DNA from: E44-bin88 sp034419075
GTDB taxonomy: Bacteria; Chloroflexota; Dehalococcoidia; Dehalococcoidales; BS750m-G39
Direction of reading: 5' to 3'
DNA length: 24,394 nt
NCBI GenBank assembly: GCA_034419075.1
Contig: DAOULR010000015.1
Location: 1 to 24,394, forward strand
In this document: one piece after another, positions 7,383 through 15,138 of the stretch
Numbering within the stretch: the stretch's first letter is position 1
Layout of the letters: every line of letters starts with the position of its first letter
Made by a program: the position numbers and the translations under genes
The notes under the pieces: generated by a model
What the model was told of the DNA's origin: nothing
Databases searched by the model: none
The model's input: the letters and a program-made list of their open reading frames with translations, nothing else

Positions 7383-8663
7383 ATGTCTAGCATTGAAACC
7401 CTGTACTTCGTGCTGCTCATTATCTGCCTCTTTTTGTCCGCCTTCTTCTCCGGTTCGGAAACAGCCTTCATTTCCCTGCAGAAGATAAGGGTACAGCACA
7501 TGGTCGATACCAAGGTTAGGGGAGCCAAGCGGGTTGCTCGCATGATGGAACGACCGGAGAAGTTTCTCTCCACCGTCCTGCTGGGCAACAACCTTGTAAA
7601 CACCGCCGCTGCCGCCCTGGCTACCTTTCTGGCCATCCGCCTCTGGGGGGAGCAGTGGGGTGTCCTCATTGCTACCATCGTAGTAACAATTGTGCTATTA
7701 ATATTCTGCGAGACCACCCCCAAGACCATAGCCACCAGGCATGCCGAAAGGCTATCTCTCGCCTTCATCGGGCCGATAGAGGCTCTCTCCTGGCTGTTTA
7801 CACCCTTCGTGTTTGTCTTAAGCTGGATTGCTTCGGGGTTCGCCAAGATATTCGGCGGGAAAGCGGTGCCCCGCTCGCTGGCCAACGAGGAGGAAATCCG
7901 GACCATGATATCGATGGGGCACAAAGAGGGAACGGTGGAAGAGGAAGAGGCTACCATGCTGCACAAGGTCTTTGATTTCGGCAACCGCCCCGTCTTCGAG
8001 GTAATGGTGCCGCGCACCGAGGTAATCTGGGTAACCAAGGGCACCAGAATAGCCGACTTCCTTCAAGTCTACGCCGAAAACCCGCTATCCCGCTTTCCGG
8101 TGTATGAGGATAACATTGACAACGTCATCGGCATCCTAGCCGTCAAGGATATACTCATGGCCCAGGCCAAGGGGCAAATCAACGATAAAAGCACCATTGA
8201 CGACCTGATCCGCCCCGCCTATTTCACCCCCGAGACCAAGCGTGTCAGCGAGCTCTTTACCGAGATGAAGGATAAGAACTACCGTATGACAGTGGTCGTC
8301 GACGAGTTCGGCGGCACGGCCGGCATCGTCTCCTTAAGCGGGCTCATGGAGGAAATCGTGGGCCCGGTGGGCGATGAGCTGGCGGAAATAGAAAAGGAAT
8401 ACGAGAGCATTGACGAACACACCTTCCAGATTGACGGCGGGATGCGTGTTGAAGAAGCCAACGAGGAAATGGACTTAAACCTGCCCGAAGGTGAAGACTA
8501 TGAGACGGTAGCCGGCTTTGTCCTCGAGCTTTTGGGGCATATACCCAGAGAGGGCGAAAGGATAAAGTACAAGCAGTTGAAGATAGTCATCACCGAGATG
8601 CGGGGGATGAAGATAGAGAAGATACGGATAACCAAGGAAAAGCATGCAACGACTTCGGATTAG
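7383..8663 (+). CDS. CNNM/CorC (HlyC) family transporter-associated protein
   Basis: This 426-residue inner-membrane protein has the standard three-part layout: an N-terminal CNNM/DUF21 transmembrane domain (about 1-160) with FFSGSETAFISL (21-32), LGNNLVNTAAAALATF and CETTPKTIATRHAERL (109-123); a CBS pair (about 205-330) with EVMVPRTEV (206-214) and VVVDEFGGTAGIV (304-316); and a C-terminal CorC_HlyC domain (about 345-418) with DYETVAGFVLELLGHIPREGE. Relatives are linked to Mg2+ or Co2+ efflux and resistance, and some were named hemolysin; ion specificity cannot be read here. The ATG at 7383 has a good Shine-Dalgarno. Its 3' end overlaps the next gene by 20 bp, so the two are co-translated. 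Confidence 0.93.
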   Translation: MSSIETLYFVLLIICLFLSAFFSGSETAFISLQKIRVQHMVDTKVRGAKRVARMMERPEKFLSTVLLGNNLVNTAAAALATFLAIRLWGEQWGVLIATIVVTIVLLIFCETTPKTIATRHAERLSLAFIGPIEALSWLFTPFVFVLSWIASGFAKIFGGKAVPRSLANEEEIRTMISMGHKEGTVEEEEATMLHKVFDFGNRPVFEVMVPRTEVIWVTKGTRIADFLQVYAENPLSRFPVYEDNIDNVIGILAVKDILMAQAKGQINDKSTIDDLIRPAYFTPETKRVSELFTEMKDKNYRMTVVVDEFGGTAGIVSLSGLMEEIVGPVGDELAEIEKEYESIDEHTFQIDGGMRVEEANEEMDLNLPEGEDYETVAGFVLELLGHIPREGERIKYKQLKIVITEMRGMKIEKIRITKEKHATTSD

Positions 8664-9285
8664 GTTCAGCCGAGGCGAAGAGATAAAGTTCATTTCCCAT
8701 CTGGATATAATGCGCCTCTGGCAGAGAGCCCTTCACCGCGCCCAGATACCGCTGGCCTACACCGAGGGCTTTAGCCCCCACCCCCGCCTATCGCTGGCGG
8801 CGCCATTGGCGGTGGGCATAACCAGCCAGGCGGAGCTGATGGATGTCTTCTGCACCAAGTGGGTCTCCCCTCACTTCTTTACCGACGCCGTGAGCCAGCA
8901 GCTACCGGCGGGGATTGAAATAACGCAGGTCTTTTCGGTAGCCCCGACCATGCCCTCGCTGCAATCGCAGGTCGGCTTTGCCGAATATGAGGTCGAGCTG
9001 GAAACGGATAAAGACGAGGCAGGGGTAAAGGCAAAGCTGTCCTCGCTGCTGGCAGTGGAGCAATTACCCTGGCACCACGAGAGGGACACGGGCACCCGAA
9101 ACTACGACCTGAGGGCCCTAATCGAAGACCTCTGGCTTATCGAATGGCGTCAGGGCTACTCCCGAATAGGCATGAGACTGCGCTGCGACAGCGGTGGCTC
9201 GGGGAGGCCCGAGCAGGTAGCCGCCGCCTTGGGCTTTCACCCCACCTCCATCCGCCGCACTAAACTGCTGCTGAAAACGGGGTAG
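8644..9285 (+). CDS. DUF2344 (radical-SAM-linked) protein
   Basis: A 213-residue protein beginning MQRLRIRFSRGEEIKFISHLDIMRLWQRA and continuing IPLAYTEGFSPHPRLSLAAPLAVGI, the signature of the TIGR03936/DUF2344 family. In most genomes this protein is fused or adjacent to a B12-binding radical SAM protein near RNase E/G and is thought to act in RNA modification, but its biochemistry is not established. Here no radical SAM gene is in view. The ATG lies inside the end of the CNNM gene (20-bp overlap) and the stop is 11 nt before tilS, so it is tightly embedded in the operon; association with tilS hints at an RNA role. Confidence 0.85.
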   Translation: MQRLRIRFSRGEEIKFISHLDIMRLWQRALHRAQIPLAYTEGFSPHPRLSLAAPLAVGITSQAELMDVFCTKWVSPHFFTDAVSQQLPAGIEITQVFSVAPTMPSLQSQVGFAEYEVELETDKDEAGVKAKLSSLLAVEQLPWHHERDTGTRNYDLRALIEDLWLIEWRQGYSRIGMRLRCDSGGSGRPEQVAAALGFHPTSIRRTKLLLKTG

Positions 9286-9296
9286 AGGACCGAGCG

Positions 9297-10715
9297 ATGA
9301 AGGCAGGAAACCAGCCATCATTGGAACAGCGAGTGCTGGGCTTTATCCAGAAACACCAGCTGGTATCAGGCGGCGAGAAGTTAGTGGTGGCGGTGTCGGG
9401 AGGGGCGGACTCGGTCTGCCTGCTTCATATCCTGGCCAATCTCCAACTCAAATTAGAGCTGCACATAGCCCACCTTAACCATCAGCTGCGGGGCGCTGAC
9501 TCCGATGCCGATGCCGCATATGTAGCCGGCTTGGCCCGAAAGCTCAAGATTCCGTCTACTATTGAGAAACGGGATGTCAAAGGCTACCAGGCAGAACAAC
9601 GCCTGTCGCTGGAAGAAGCCGCCCGCGAGGTGAGATACCGCTTTCTGGCGGAACTGGCTAAGTCCATCGGTGCCGAACGGGTGGCGGCGGGGCACACCAA
9701 GGACGACCACATCGAAACTATACTGATGCACCTCATTCGTGGCAGCGGCACTCGGGGGATGCGGGGCTTACAGCCGTCTACACTCTGGCAATCGGGAAAC
9801 GAAAGCCTGGTTATCGTAAGACCATTGTTGGAGATAAGCCATCAGGAGACGGAGGAATACTGCCGCCAGCACAATATTACCCCCCGCCTGGATGCCTCCA
9901 ACCTCTCCCTGTCGCCCTTAAGAAACCGGGTCAGGCAGCAGCTTATGCCCCTGCTCGAAAGCTACAATCCCGCTGTCGCCGAAGCCCTGCTGCGCACGGG
10001 GCGCATCGCCGACGACGATATCACCTTCCTCGACGAGCAGGTAGCCCGACTGTGGGATAAGGTTATTCAGCAGGAAGAAAAGACGATTATTATAGACAAG
10101 GCGGCTTTCCAGCCGTTGCCCCCCGCCCTGAAGCGCTATCTGCTCCGCGCCGCCGTAGAAAAGTTGCTGGGCAGCGCCAAGGACGTCGAGATGCGCCATA
10201 TCGAGGAGATGATGTCTTTGACAACAAAGCCCGCGGGGAAAAAGCTCAGCCTGCCCGGCGGCCTGACCTTCGCCATAGAATACGAGCGTTATCTGTTGAC
10301 ATTAGACATGTCTACCCTTTCCCCCCTACCCCAACTCAAGGGCGAGTTTCCCCTCAACATCCCCGGCGAGACATTGTTTCCCGGCTGGCGGGTGGAGGTG
10401 GCTATCGTGGAGCGGGGTGAGATGAGCGACGAAGACGATTTTACCGCCCACCTCGACCTGGCTAAAAGCGGTGACAGGCTGACGGTAAGAACACGTAAGC
10501 GCGGGGACAGGTTTCAGCCGCTGGGCTTGAGCCAGCCCAAGAAGCTGGGCGAGTTTATGATTGACGCCAAAATCCCCCAAGCCTGGCGCGGGCGGGTTCC
10601 CCTCGTCTGCTCAGGGGAGCAAATCCTCTGGGTGGTCGGCTGGCACCTCGACGAGCGGGCTAAGGTCGGCGAGGATACTAAGCGGGTTCTGCGCCTTAGG
10701 TTTGAGCAGGCATGA
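9297..10715 (+). CDS. tilS: tRNA(Ile)-lysidine synthetase
   Basis: TilS converts C34 of the CAU-anticodon tRNA-Ile to lysidine so that it reads AUA. The 472-residue protein has the N-type ATP pyrophosphatase domain: PP-loop SGGADS (34-39), NHQLRGADSDADA (61-73), EAAREVRYRF, and AGHTKDDHIET (131-141), then MHLIRGSGTRGMRGL. The C-terminal TilS domain ends with LTVRTRKRGDRFQPLG and a KKLGEFMIDAKIP segment. Length is typical. ATG at 9297 follows AGGA by 8 nt. The last 20 bp overlap tail to tail with the membrane-protein gene on the other strand, so no terminator separates them. Confidence 0.97.
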   Translation: MKAGNQPSLEQRVLGFIQKHQLVSGGEKLVVAVSGGADSVCLLHILANLQLKLELHIAHLNHQLRGADSDADAAYVAGLARKLKIPSTIEKRDVKGYQAEQRLSLEEAAREVRYRFLAELAKSIGAERVAAGHTKDDHIETILMHLIRGSGTRGMRGLQPSTLWQSGNESLVIVRPLLEISHQETEEYCRQHNITPRLDASNLSLSPLRNRVRQQLMPLLESYNPAVAEALLRTGRIADDDITFLDEQVARLWDKVIQQEEKTIIIDKAAFQPLPPALKRYLLRAAVEKLLGSAKDVEMRHIEEMMSLTTKPAGKKLSLPGGLTFAIEYERYLLTLDMSTLSPLPQLKGEFPLNIPGETLFPGWRVEVAIVERGEMSDEDDFTAHLDLAKSGDRLTVRTRKRGDRFQPLGLSQPKKLGEFMIDAKIPQAWRGRVPLVCSGEQILWVVGWHLDERAKVGEDTKRVLRLRFEQA

Positions 10716-11493
10716 CCTCACCCGTCTTCTTCCAGCGCAGCCAGAGGACAAAAGCGGTTACCAGCGCCGCCCCGACGGCGACGTAGACTTCAAGCCCAAC
10801 CGTGCCGAGGTATCCTAACGAGCCTAGGACAACGGCGTAGTTCAAGGCCGCGTGCAACCCAGCGGCGAAAAGGTAAAACTGCCAGCCCCAGCCCTTAGCC
10901 AGTCCATAGCCGGCCAGGGCGCTGGCGGCGATGTGAAAGCCGACGGCAAAGAGCCTTTCCCAGAACCCAGCCAGCGCCGTCACCCCACCGGTCTGCACCG
11001 CTGCCCAGCTCCAGCCAGAGGCCAAGATCATATTATGCACCCAGACCGCCTCAAAGACGCCGAAGCCCAGGCCCGCCACCGCCCCGAGAACCAGCCCTGT
11101 CCTGGGGGTGATATTTCTGCCTTTACGCTGCCAGTAGAACACCACCGGCACCAGCTTCGACCCTTCCTGAACCAACCCGCTGAGCAGTATGGTCGGTATC
11201 CCTGCCAGCAGCAGCCAGTCACTGAGAACCGCCTGACTCCAGAAGTGGTTCAGTGCCTGACTGGTCCACCACTGCAGAGGAATCTGAACGAAGGTAATGG
11301 CCAGCAGCGTTAGAATGGCGCTACCGACAAAAATCGCCCAGGCCCAAGGCTTCTTGAGTATCGGCGTCCAGTAGGCGGTAAACCAGGCAGCACCGAAGGC
11401 AAAGGCCAGGCCGATAGAGATAAGGGCATGATACCAAGTGAGGCCGGGGACAACGAAAAAGGATTGAAAGAAGTCCAGCATATATTCCAGCAT
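10696..11493 (-). CDS. YhfC/PrsW-like putative intramembrane protease
   Basis: A 265-residue multi-pass membrane protein with about seven to eight hydrophobic segments. Conserved-looking polar residues sit in or next to membrane spans: QEGSK (E110, K113), GFGVFEAV (E148), ERLFAVGFHIA (E179, H187) and HAALNY (H214, N218). This E...E..H...H pattern is that of YhfC/PrsW-type membrane peptidases, related to CAAX-type proteases; activity is inferred, not shown. ATG at 11491-11493 has AGGAGA 7 nt upstream. It is the last gene of the purF operon, 15 nt after the NAD-salvage fusion, and overlaps tilS tail to tail by 20 bp. A non-proteolytic membrane role is possible. Confidence 0.65.
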   Translation of the reverse strand: MLEYMLDFFQSFFVVPGLTWYHALISIGLAFAFGAAWFTAYWTPILKKPWAWAIFVGSAILTLLAITFVQIPLQWWTSQALNHFWSQAVLSDWLLLAGIPTILLSGLVQEGSKLVPVVFYWQRKGRNITPRTGLVLGAVAGLGFGVFEAVWVHNMILASGWSWAAVQTGGVTALAGFWERLFAVGFHIAASALAGYGLAKGWGWQFYLFAAGLHAALNYAVVLGSLGYLGTVGLEVYVAVGAALVTAFVLWLRWKKTGEVMPAQT

Positions 11494-11508
11494 GAATCTT
11501 CTCCTGCT

Positions 11509-13038
11509 CTATATTATGCGCTTGAGCCGTGGGTTGGGGGTAATGCCGGGAATGCGGCCCCGCTTGGCTATGGGCTTGCCCTCTACCTCATGGAGGTCGG
11601 CGGTAAAGTCAATGGGCTTAGCCCCACTGATATAGCTGCCGACACCAAAGGCGTCAACCGGCGCCCCGGACTCGATAAAGAGCCTGATGCGCTCCAGGTT
11701 GATGCCGCCACTGACGAAAATCTTGACCTTCCTGAATCCGGCCATGTCCAGCCGCGCCCTGACCTCTTTGACCAGCCCCGGGGTAACCCGACCCCGTTCC
11801 GGTGGGGTATCGAGGCGCACGCTGGCCAGCCTCTCCCCCATCGCCTGCGCCACCCGCACCGATTCCTCCGCCTCATCCCTAAAGGTATCCACCAGGGCGA
11901 CGCGGGGGACAGCCCTGGGCATATGCTTATCGAAGGCCTTGGTGGCCTCGACGGTATCACCGATAACCAAGATTAGGGCGTGTGGTATCGTCCCCGAAGG
12001 CTCGACGCCGGCCAGCTTGGCCCCAGCGATGCTGGAACAGCCGATACAGCCGCCGACAACAGCCGCATAGTCCATTATCCCCGCCACGGTGGGATAGACA
12101 TGGCGGGCGCCGAAGCTGATAACGGGTATGCCCTGGGCGGCTTCGACGCACTCACGGGCGGCTGTTGCCCAGCCACTGCAGTGGGCTAGTATGCCGTCAA
12201 TGGCCGTCTCATAGAGCCCGTAGCTCTGGTAGGGGGTGGTGATGCGCAGCACCACCTCGCGCTCTGACATTTTATCGCCCTCGGCCAGTGCCCACACCTC
12301 GCTCTTGTCCTTGGGCAGCACTTTCGATAACAACGCCTTGACCTCGTCCATGCCGCAGAGCACACCCGCCCGACTGCTGAAGAACTCCATGGTCGCCACG
12401 GGGTTTTTCCCTTCTTTACTCAGTATCTCCACGGTTCGGGCGAAGTAAATGTCAGCCGTCTCACCGGAGAGGACGCTTTCGCTGGGCACGAATTTGGCCG
12501 GCTTGGCGCGGCTGGTGACTATATTGGTCAGTTTAGCCCCCAGCGTGTTCTCGATGTAGTCAAGGGCAAACTGGTGAGATTTTTCGTCGAAGGAGGCGAC
12601 GCAGTCAACGGGTACCTCTACCTCGTAGCCGCGTATTCGGGCGTCGGCCACCGCGTAGAGGACGCAGATATGCGTGCAGACACCGCAGACGATAATTTTC
12701 TTCGGCTTCAGCTTCTTAAGTTTTTCCTCAAGCGGGGTGCCGAAGAATGAACTGTAGGTCTTTTTGGGGATTACCTCTCCCTTAAACTTGGCCAGCTCGG
12801 GGATGACCTCGGCCTCGGCCGTGCCCTCGATGGCGTGGGGAGGGAACATGCTGAACTCGGGGTCGTCGGGGGCATGGTGGTCGCTTAAGAAGAATACCTT
12901 GGAGCCTTTGGTGAGCTCCTTCTCCAGCAGGCGTTGAACGTTGGGAATGATGCGACGGGCGCCCTCCCCGCAATAGAGGGGATAGCCCTCTTCCAGGAAT
13001 CCCTTAAGCATATCGGAAACTAAAACTACGTTAGCCAT
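11509..13038 (-). CDS. Nicotinamidase / nicotinate phosphoribosyltransferase fusion
   Basis: One 509-residue chain carries two NAD-salvage enzymes. Residues 1-170 are an isochorismatase-fold nicotinamidase: D9, K92 (PKKTYSSF) and C125 (GVCTHICV) fit the catalytic triad, and D53, H55 and H68 (SDHHAPDD, PPHAIEGT) the metal site. From about 190 to the end is a nicotinate phosphoribosyltransferase of the short type: ATMEFFSSRAGVL (216-228), YGLYETAIDGILAHCSGWAT, PVISFGARHVYPTVAG (305-320), ALVDTFRDEAEES and VSGGINLERIRLF (442-454), with GVGSYISGAKPIDFTAD near the end. It should turn nicotinamide into nicotinate and then, with PRPP, NaMN. GGGAGG precedes the ATG at 13036-13038. It is 15 nt from purH and from the following gene, in the purine operon. 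The linker (about 171-190) is short and uninterrupted. Confidence 0.88.
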   Translation of the reverse strand: MANVVLVSDMLKGFLEEGYPLYCGEGARRIIPNVQRLLEKELTKGSKVFFLSDHHAPDDPEFSMFPPHAIEGTAEAEVIPELAKFKGEVIPKKTYSSFFGTPLEEKLKKLKPKKIIVCGVCTHICVLYAVADARIRGYEVEVPVDCVASFDEKSHQFALDYIENTLGAKLTNIVTSRAKPAKFVPSESVLSGETADIYFARTVEILSKEGKNPVATMEFFSSRAGVLCGMDEVKALLSKVLPKDKSEVWALAEGDKMSEREVVLRITTPYQSYGLYETAIDGILAHCSGWATAARECVEAAQGIPVISFGARHVYPTVAGIMDYAAVVGGCIGCSSIAGAKLAGVEPSGTIPHALILVIGDTVEATKAFDKHMPRAVPRVALVDTFRDEAEESVRVAQAMGERLASVRLDTPPERGRVTPGLVKEVRARLDMAGFRKVKIFVSGGINLERIRLFIESGAPVDAFGVGSYISGAKPIDFTADLHEVEGKPIAKRGRIPGITPNPRLKRII

Positions 13039-13053
13039 AAGCTCCCTCCCGGT

Positions 13054-14595
13054 CTAGTGCCTGAAGTGCCTGATGCCAGTGAATACCATGGCAATATTGC
13101 GAGCGTCAGCCGCCTTGATTGAGTCTTCGTCCCTTATCGAGCCGCCGGGCTGGATGATAGCGCTAACGCCGGCCCCAGCCGCCGCCTCGACCACATCGGG
13201 GAAGGGGAACATGGCGTCCGAAGCCAGGACGCTGTCCTTGACCTTATCTCCAGCCTTTTCTATAGCTACCCGAGCGCTGATAATGCGGCTGGGCTGTCCG
13301 GCACCCATGCCTAGAATCGTCTTGTCCTTGACCAGCACGATGGCGTTGGACTTTATATGTTTGACCGCCCTCCAGGCGAAGAGCAGGTCATTTATTTCTT
13401 GTTTAGTCGGCTGCTTCTTGGTCACCGTTTTGAGCTCGACCTTTCCCTCGGGCAGGGAATCGGAGTCCTGTACCAGGAAGCCGCCCTTAACCCGGCGGAA
13501 GTCGAGGTAACCGGGCAGCTCTTTGCCGTAGCCGGGGGGCATTTTAGCCAGCAGTATGCGTAGGTCCTTTTTGGTTTGAAGCAGCTTAAGCGCCTCGGGC
13601 TCGTATTCCGGGGCGATGACAATCTCGTAGAAGACTGGCTTCATTGCCTCGGCCATGGCCAGCGTGACCTTACGATTTGAGGCCACAATGCCGCCGAAGG
13701 CAGCCACTGTGTCGCCGCTGAAGGCGCGCCGATAGGCCTCAGCGATATCGTCATAGCTGGCCAGCCCGCAGGGGTTGGTGTGTTTGATAACGGCCACCGT
13801 GGGCGCGGCGAAGTCGGTTACCGCCCCCCAGGCGGCGTCGGCGTCGAGTATATTGTTGAAGGAAAGCGCCTTACCCCCCAGTTGCTCCGCCCAGGTGATG
13901 CCGGTTTCCGCCTCACCTATCGTCGGCTCGGCATAGAAGGCAGCCTGCTGGTGGGGGTTCTCTCCGTAGCGCAGCCCGTAGCGTTTCTTGAGGGCCATGG
14001 TCATATCCTCAGGGAAGCCCTCCATATCCTTTCTGAGATATTGGGATATGGCGGTATCGTAGATAGCTACGTGCTGGAAGGCCTTCTGCGCCAGGCGTTT
14101 GCGCTCTGTCATGTCGACCTTTCCTTTTTTCAGCTTTTCCAGGACGAGCGGGTAGTCAGCGGGGTCGACGACCACGATTACACTGGGGAAGTTCTTGGCC
14201 GAAGCCCGAATCATGGTCGGCCCGCCGATATCTATGTTCTCCAGCGCTTCGTCAATAGTGACCCCCTTCTTGGATACCGTCTGGACGAAGGGGTAGAGGT
14301 TGACCGCCACCATGTCGATTTCGCCGATGCCGTGCTTCTTCAGCTCCTCCATGTGGGCGGCTATCTTGCGGTTGGCCAGTATGCCGCCGTGCACCATGGG
14401 GTGCAGCGTCTTTACTCTACCATCGAGGATTTCAGGGAAGCCCGTTATCTCAGAGACGCTTTTTACCGGTACTTTAGCTTCGGCCAGCGCCTTCTTGGTG
14501 CCGCCCGTGGAGAAGATTTCAAAACCCAGCTGGCTCAATCCTTTGGCGAAGTCGGTTACCCCGGTCTTATCGGAAACGCTGATTATGGCTCGCAT
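13054..14595 (-). CDS. purH: Bifunctional AICAR transformylase / IMP cyclohydrolase
   Basis: PurH carries out the last two steps of IMP synthesis. The 513-residue protein has the N-terminal IMP cyclohydrolase (MGS-like) domain with ISVSDKTGV (5-13), STGGT (29-33), DGRVKTLHP (58-66) and ENIDIGGPTMIRASAKN (119-135), and the C-terminal transformylase with LRYGENPHQQAAFY (208-221), KHTNPCG (271-277), AFGGIVASN (299-307), SNAIVLVKD and GAGQPSRI (431-438). Full length and intact. GGGGGAG lies 4 nt before the ATG at 14593-14595. It follows the methyltransferase gene by 13 nt in the purF operon. Confidence 0.98.
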   Translation of the reverse strand: MRAIISVSDKTGVTDFAKGLSQLGFEIFSTGGTKKALAEAKVPVKSVSEITGFPEILDGRVKTLHPMVHGGILANRKIAAHMEELKKHGIGEIDMVAVNLYPFVQTVSKKGVTIDEALENIDIGGPTMIRASAKNFPSVIVVVDPADYPLVLEKLKKGKVDMTERKRLAQKAFQHVAIYDTAISQYLRKDMEGFPEDMTMALKKRYGLRYGENPHQQAAFYAEPTIGEAETGITWAEQLGGKALSFNNILDADAAWGAVTDFAAPTVAVIKHTNPCGLASYDDIAEAYRRAFSGDTVAAFGGIVASNRKVTLAMAEAMKPVFYEIVIAPEYEPEALKLLQTKKDLRILLAKMPPGYGKELPGYLDFRRVKGGFLVQDSDSLPEGKVELKTVTKKQPTKQEINDLLFAWRAVKHIKSNAIVLVKDKTILGMGAGQPSRIISARVAIEKAGDKVKDSVLASDAMFPFPDVVEAAAGAGVSAIIQPGGSIRDEDSIKAADARNIAMVFTGIRHFRH

Positions 14596-14608
14596 AAAAC
14601 TCCCCCCT

Positions 14609-15127
14609 TTATTTACTACTCCGCGCTAGTCTTATTATACCCAAAAAGAAATTCATCTGGGGCACTCTTTCCATATAACGTTTATAGTCGTCGCCGAATT
14701 TCTTTACCAGCAGCTTGTCTTCCTCCAGGCAGCCCAGGTAGATAACCACCGTGCCCATCGCGCCGAGCACGCCGAAAAGCCAGTGCGGGTACCACAACAA
14801 GGTAGTCAGAAATATGGCAAAAATACCGCCCGTGTATTGGGGGTGGCGGACTACGGCGTAAATCCCGCTGTCAACCAATTTGGTGGTCTCGACGAAGGAC
14901 TTACCCTTTTTCACCCCACCCCGCCGCGGGAACATTATTATCGGCGCCATAACCAGTACCATACCCCCCACCAAGGTGACCCAGCCGATGATGTAAAGCG
15001 GCGTGTAGCTTTCCGCTTCGATGACGCCGGTCAGGACAAGAGGGTTTACCGGGAAACAGGCGATACCCAGGACAGTCAGCAGTACTGACCAGAGGAAGTC
15101 CTTTTTTGACCTTTTCGCGGTTGCCAT
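14609..15127 (-). CDS. Isoprenylcysteine carboxyl methyltransferase-family membrane methyltransferase
   Basis: A 172-residue membrane protein with about four hydrophobic segments and the C-terminal ICMT/phospholipid methyltransferase signature: GIYAVVRHPQYTGG (88-101), the cofactor-binding RHPxY element, and EEDKLLVKKFGDDYKRYMERVP (135-156). Bacterial members have varied or unknown substrates (lipids or small molecules); no prenylated protein need exist here. The ATG at 15125-15127 follows AGGGG by 9 nt. It sits between purM (11-nt gap) and purH (13-nt gap), an unusual guest in a purine operon; nothing in its sequence ties it to purine synthesis. Confidence 0.82.
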   Translation of the reverse strand: MATAKRSKKDFLWSVLLTVLGIACFPVNPLVLTGVIEAESYTPLYIIGWVTLVGGMVLVMAPIIMFPRRGGVKKGKSFVETTKLVDSGIYAVVRHPQYTGGIFAIFLTTLLWYPHWLFGVLGAMGTVVIYLGCLEEDKLLVKKFGDDYKRYMERVPQMNFFLGIIRLARSSK

Positions 15128-15138
15128 ATTCTTGTCCC

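Noticed and set aside
7328..8044. 238-codon open frame on the minus strand opposite the CNNM gene
   Set aside because: Serine- and threonine-rich antisense translation with no motif, and it runs across the CNNM promoter; the plus-strand gene is clear.
13780..14745. 321-codon open frame on the plus strand opposite purH
   Set aside because: It lies antisense to strongly conserved purH and its translation has no domain; long antisense frames are expected in G+C-rich coding DNA.
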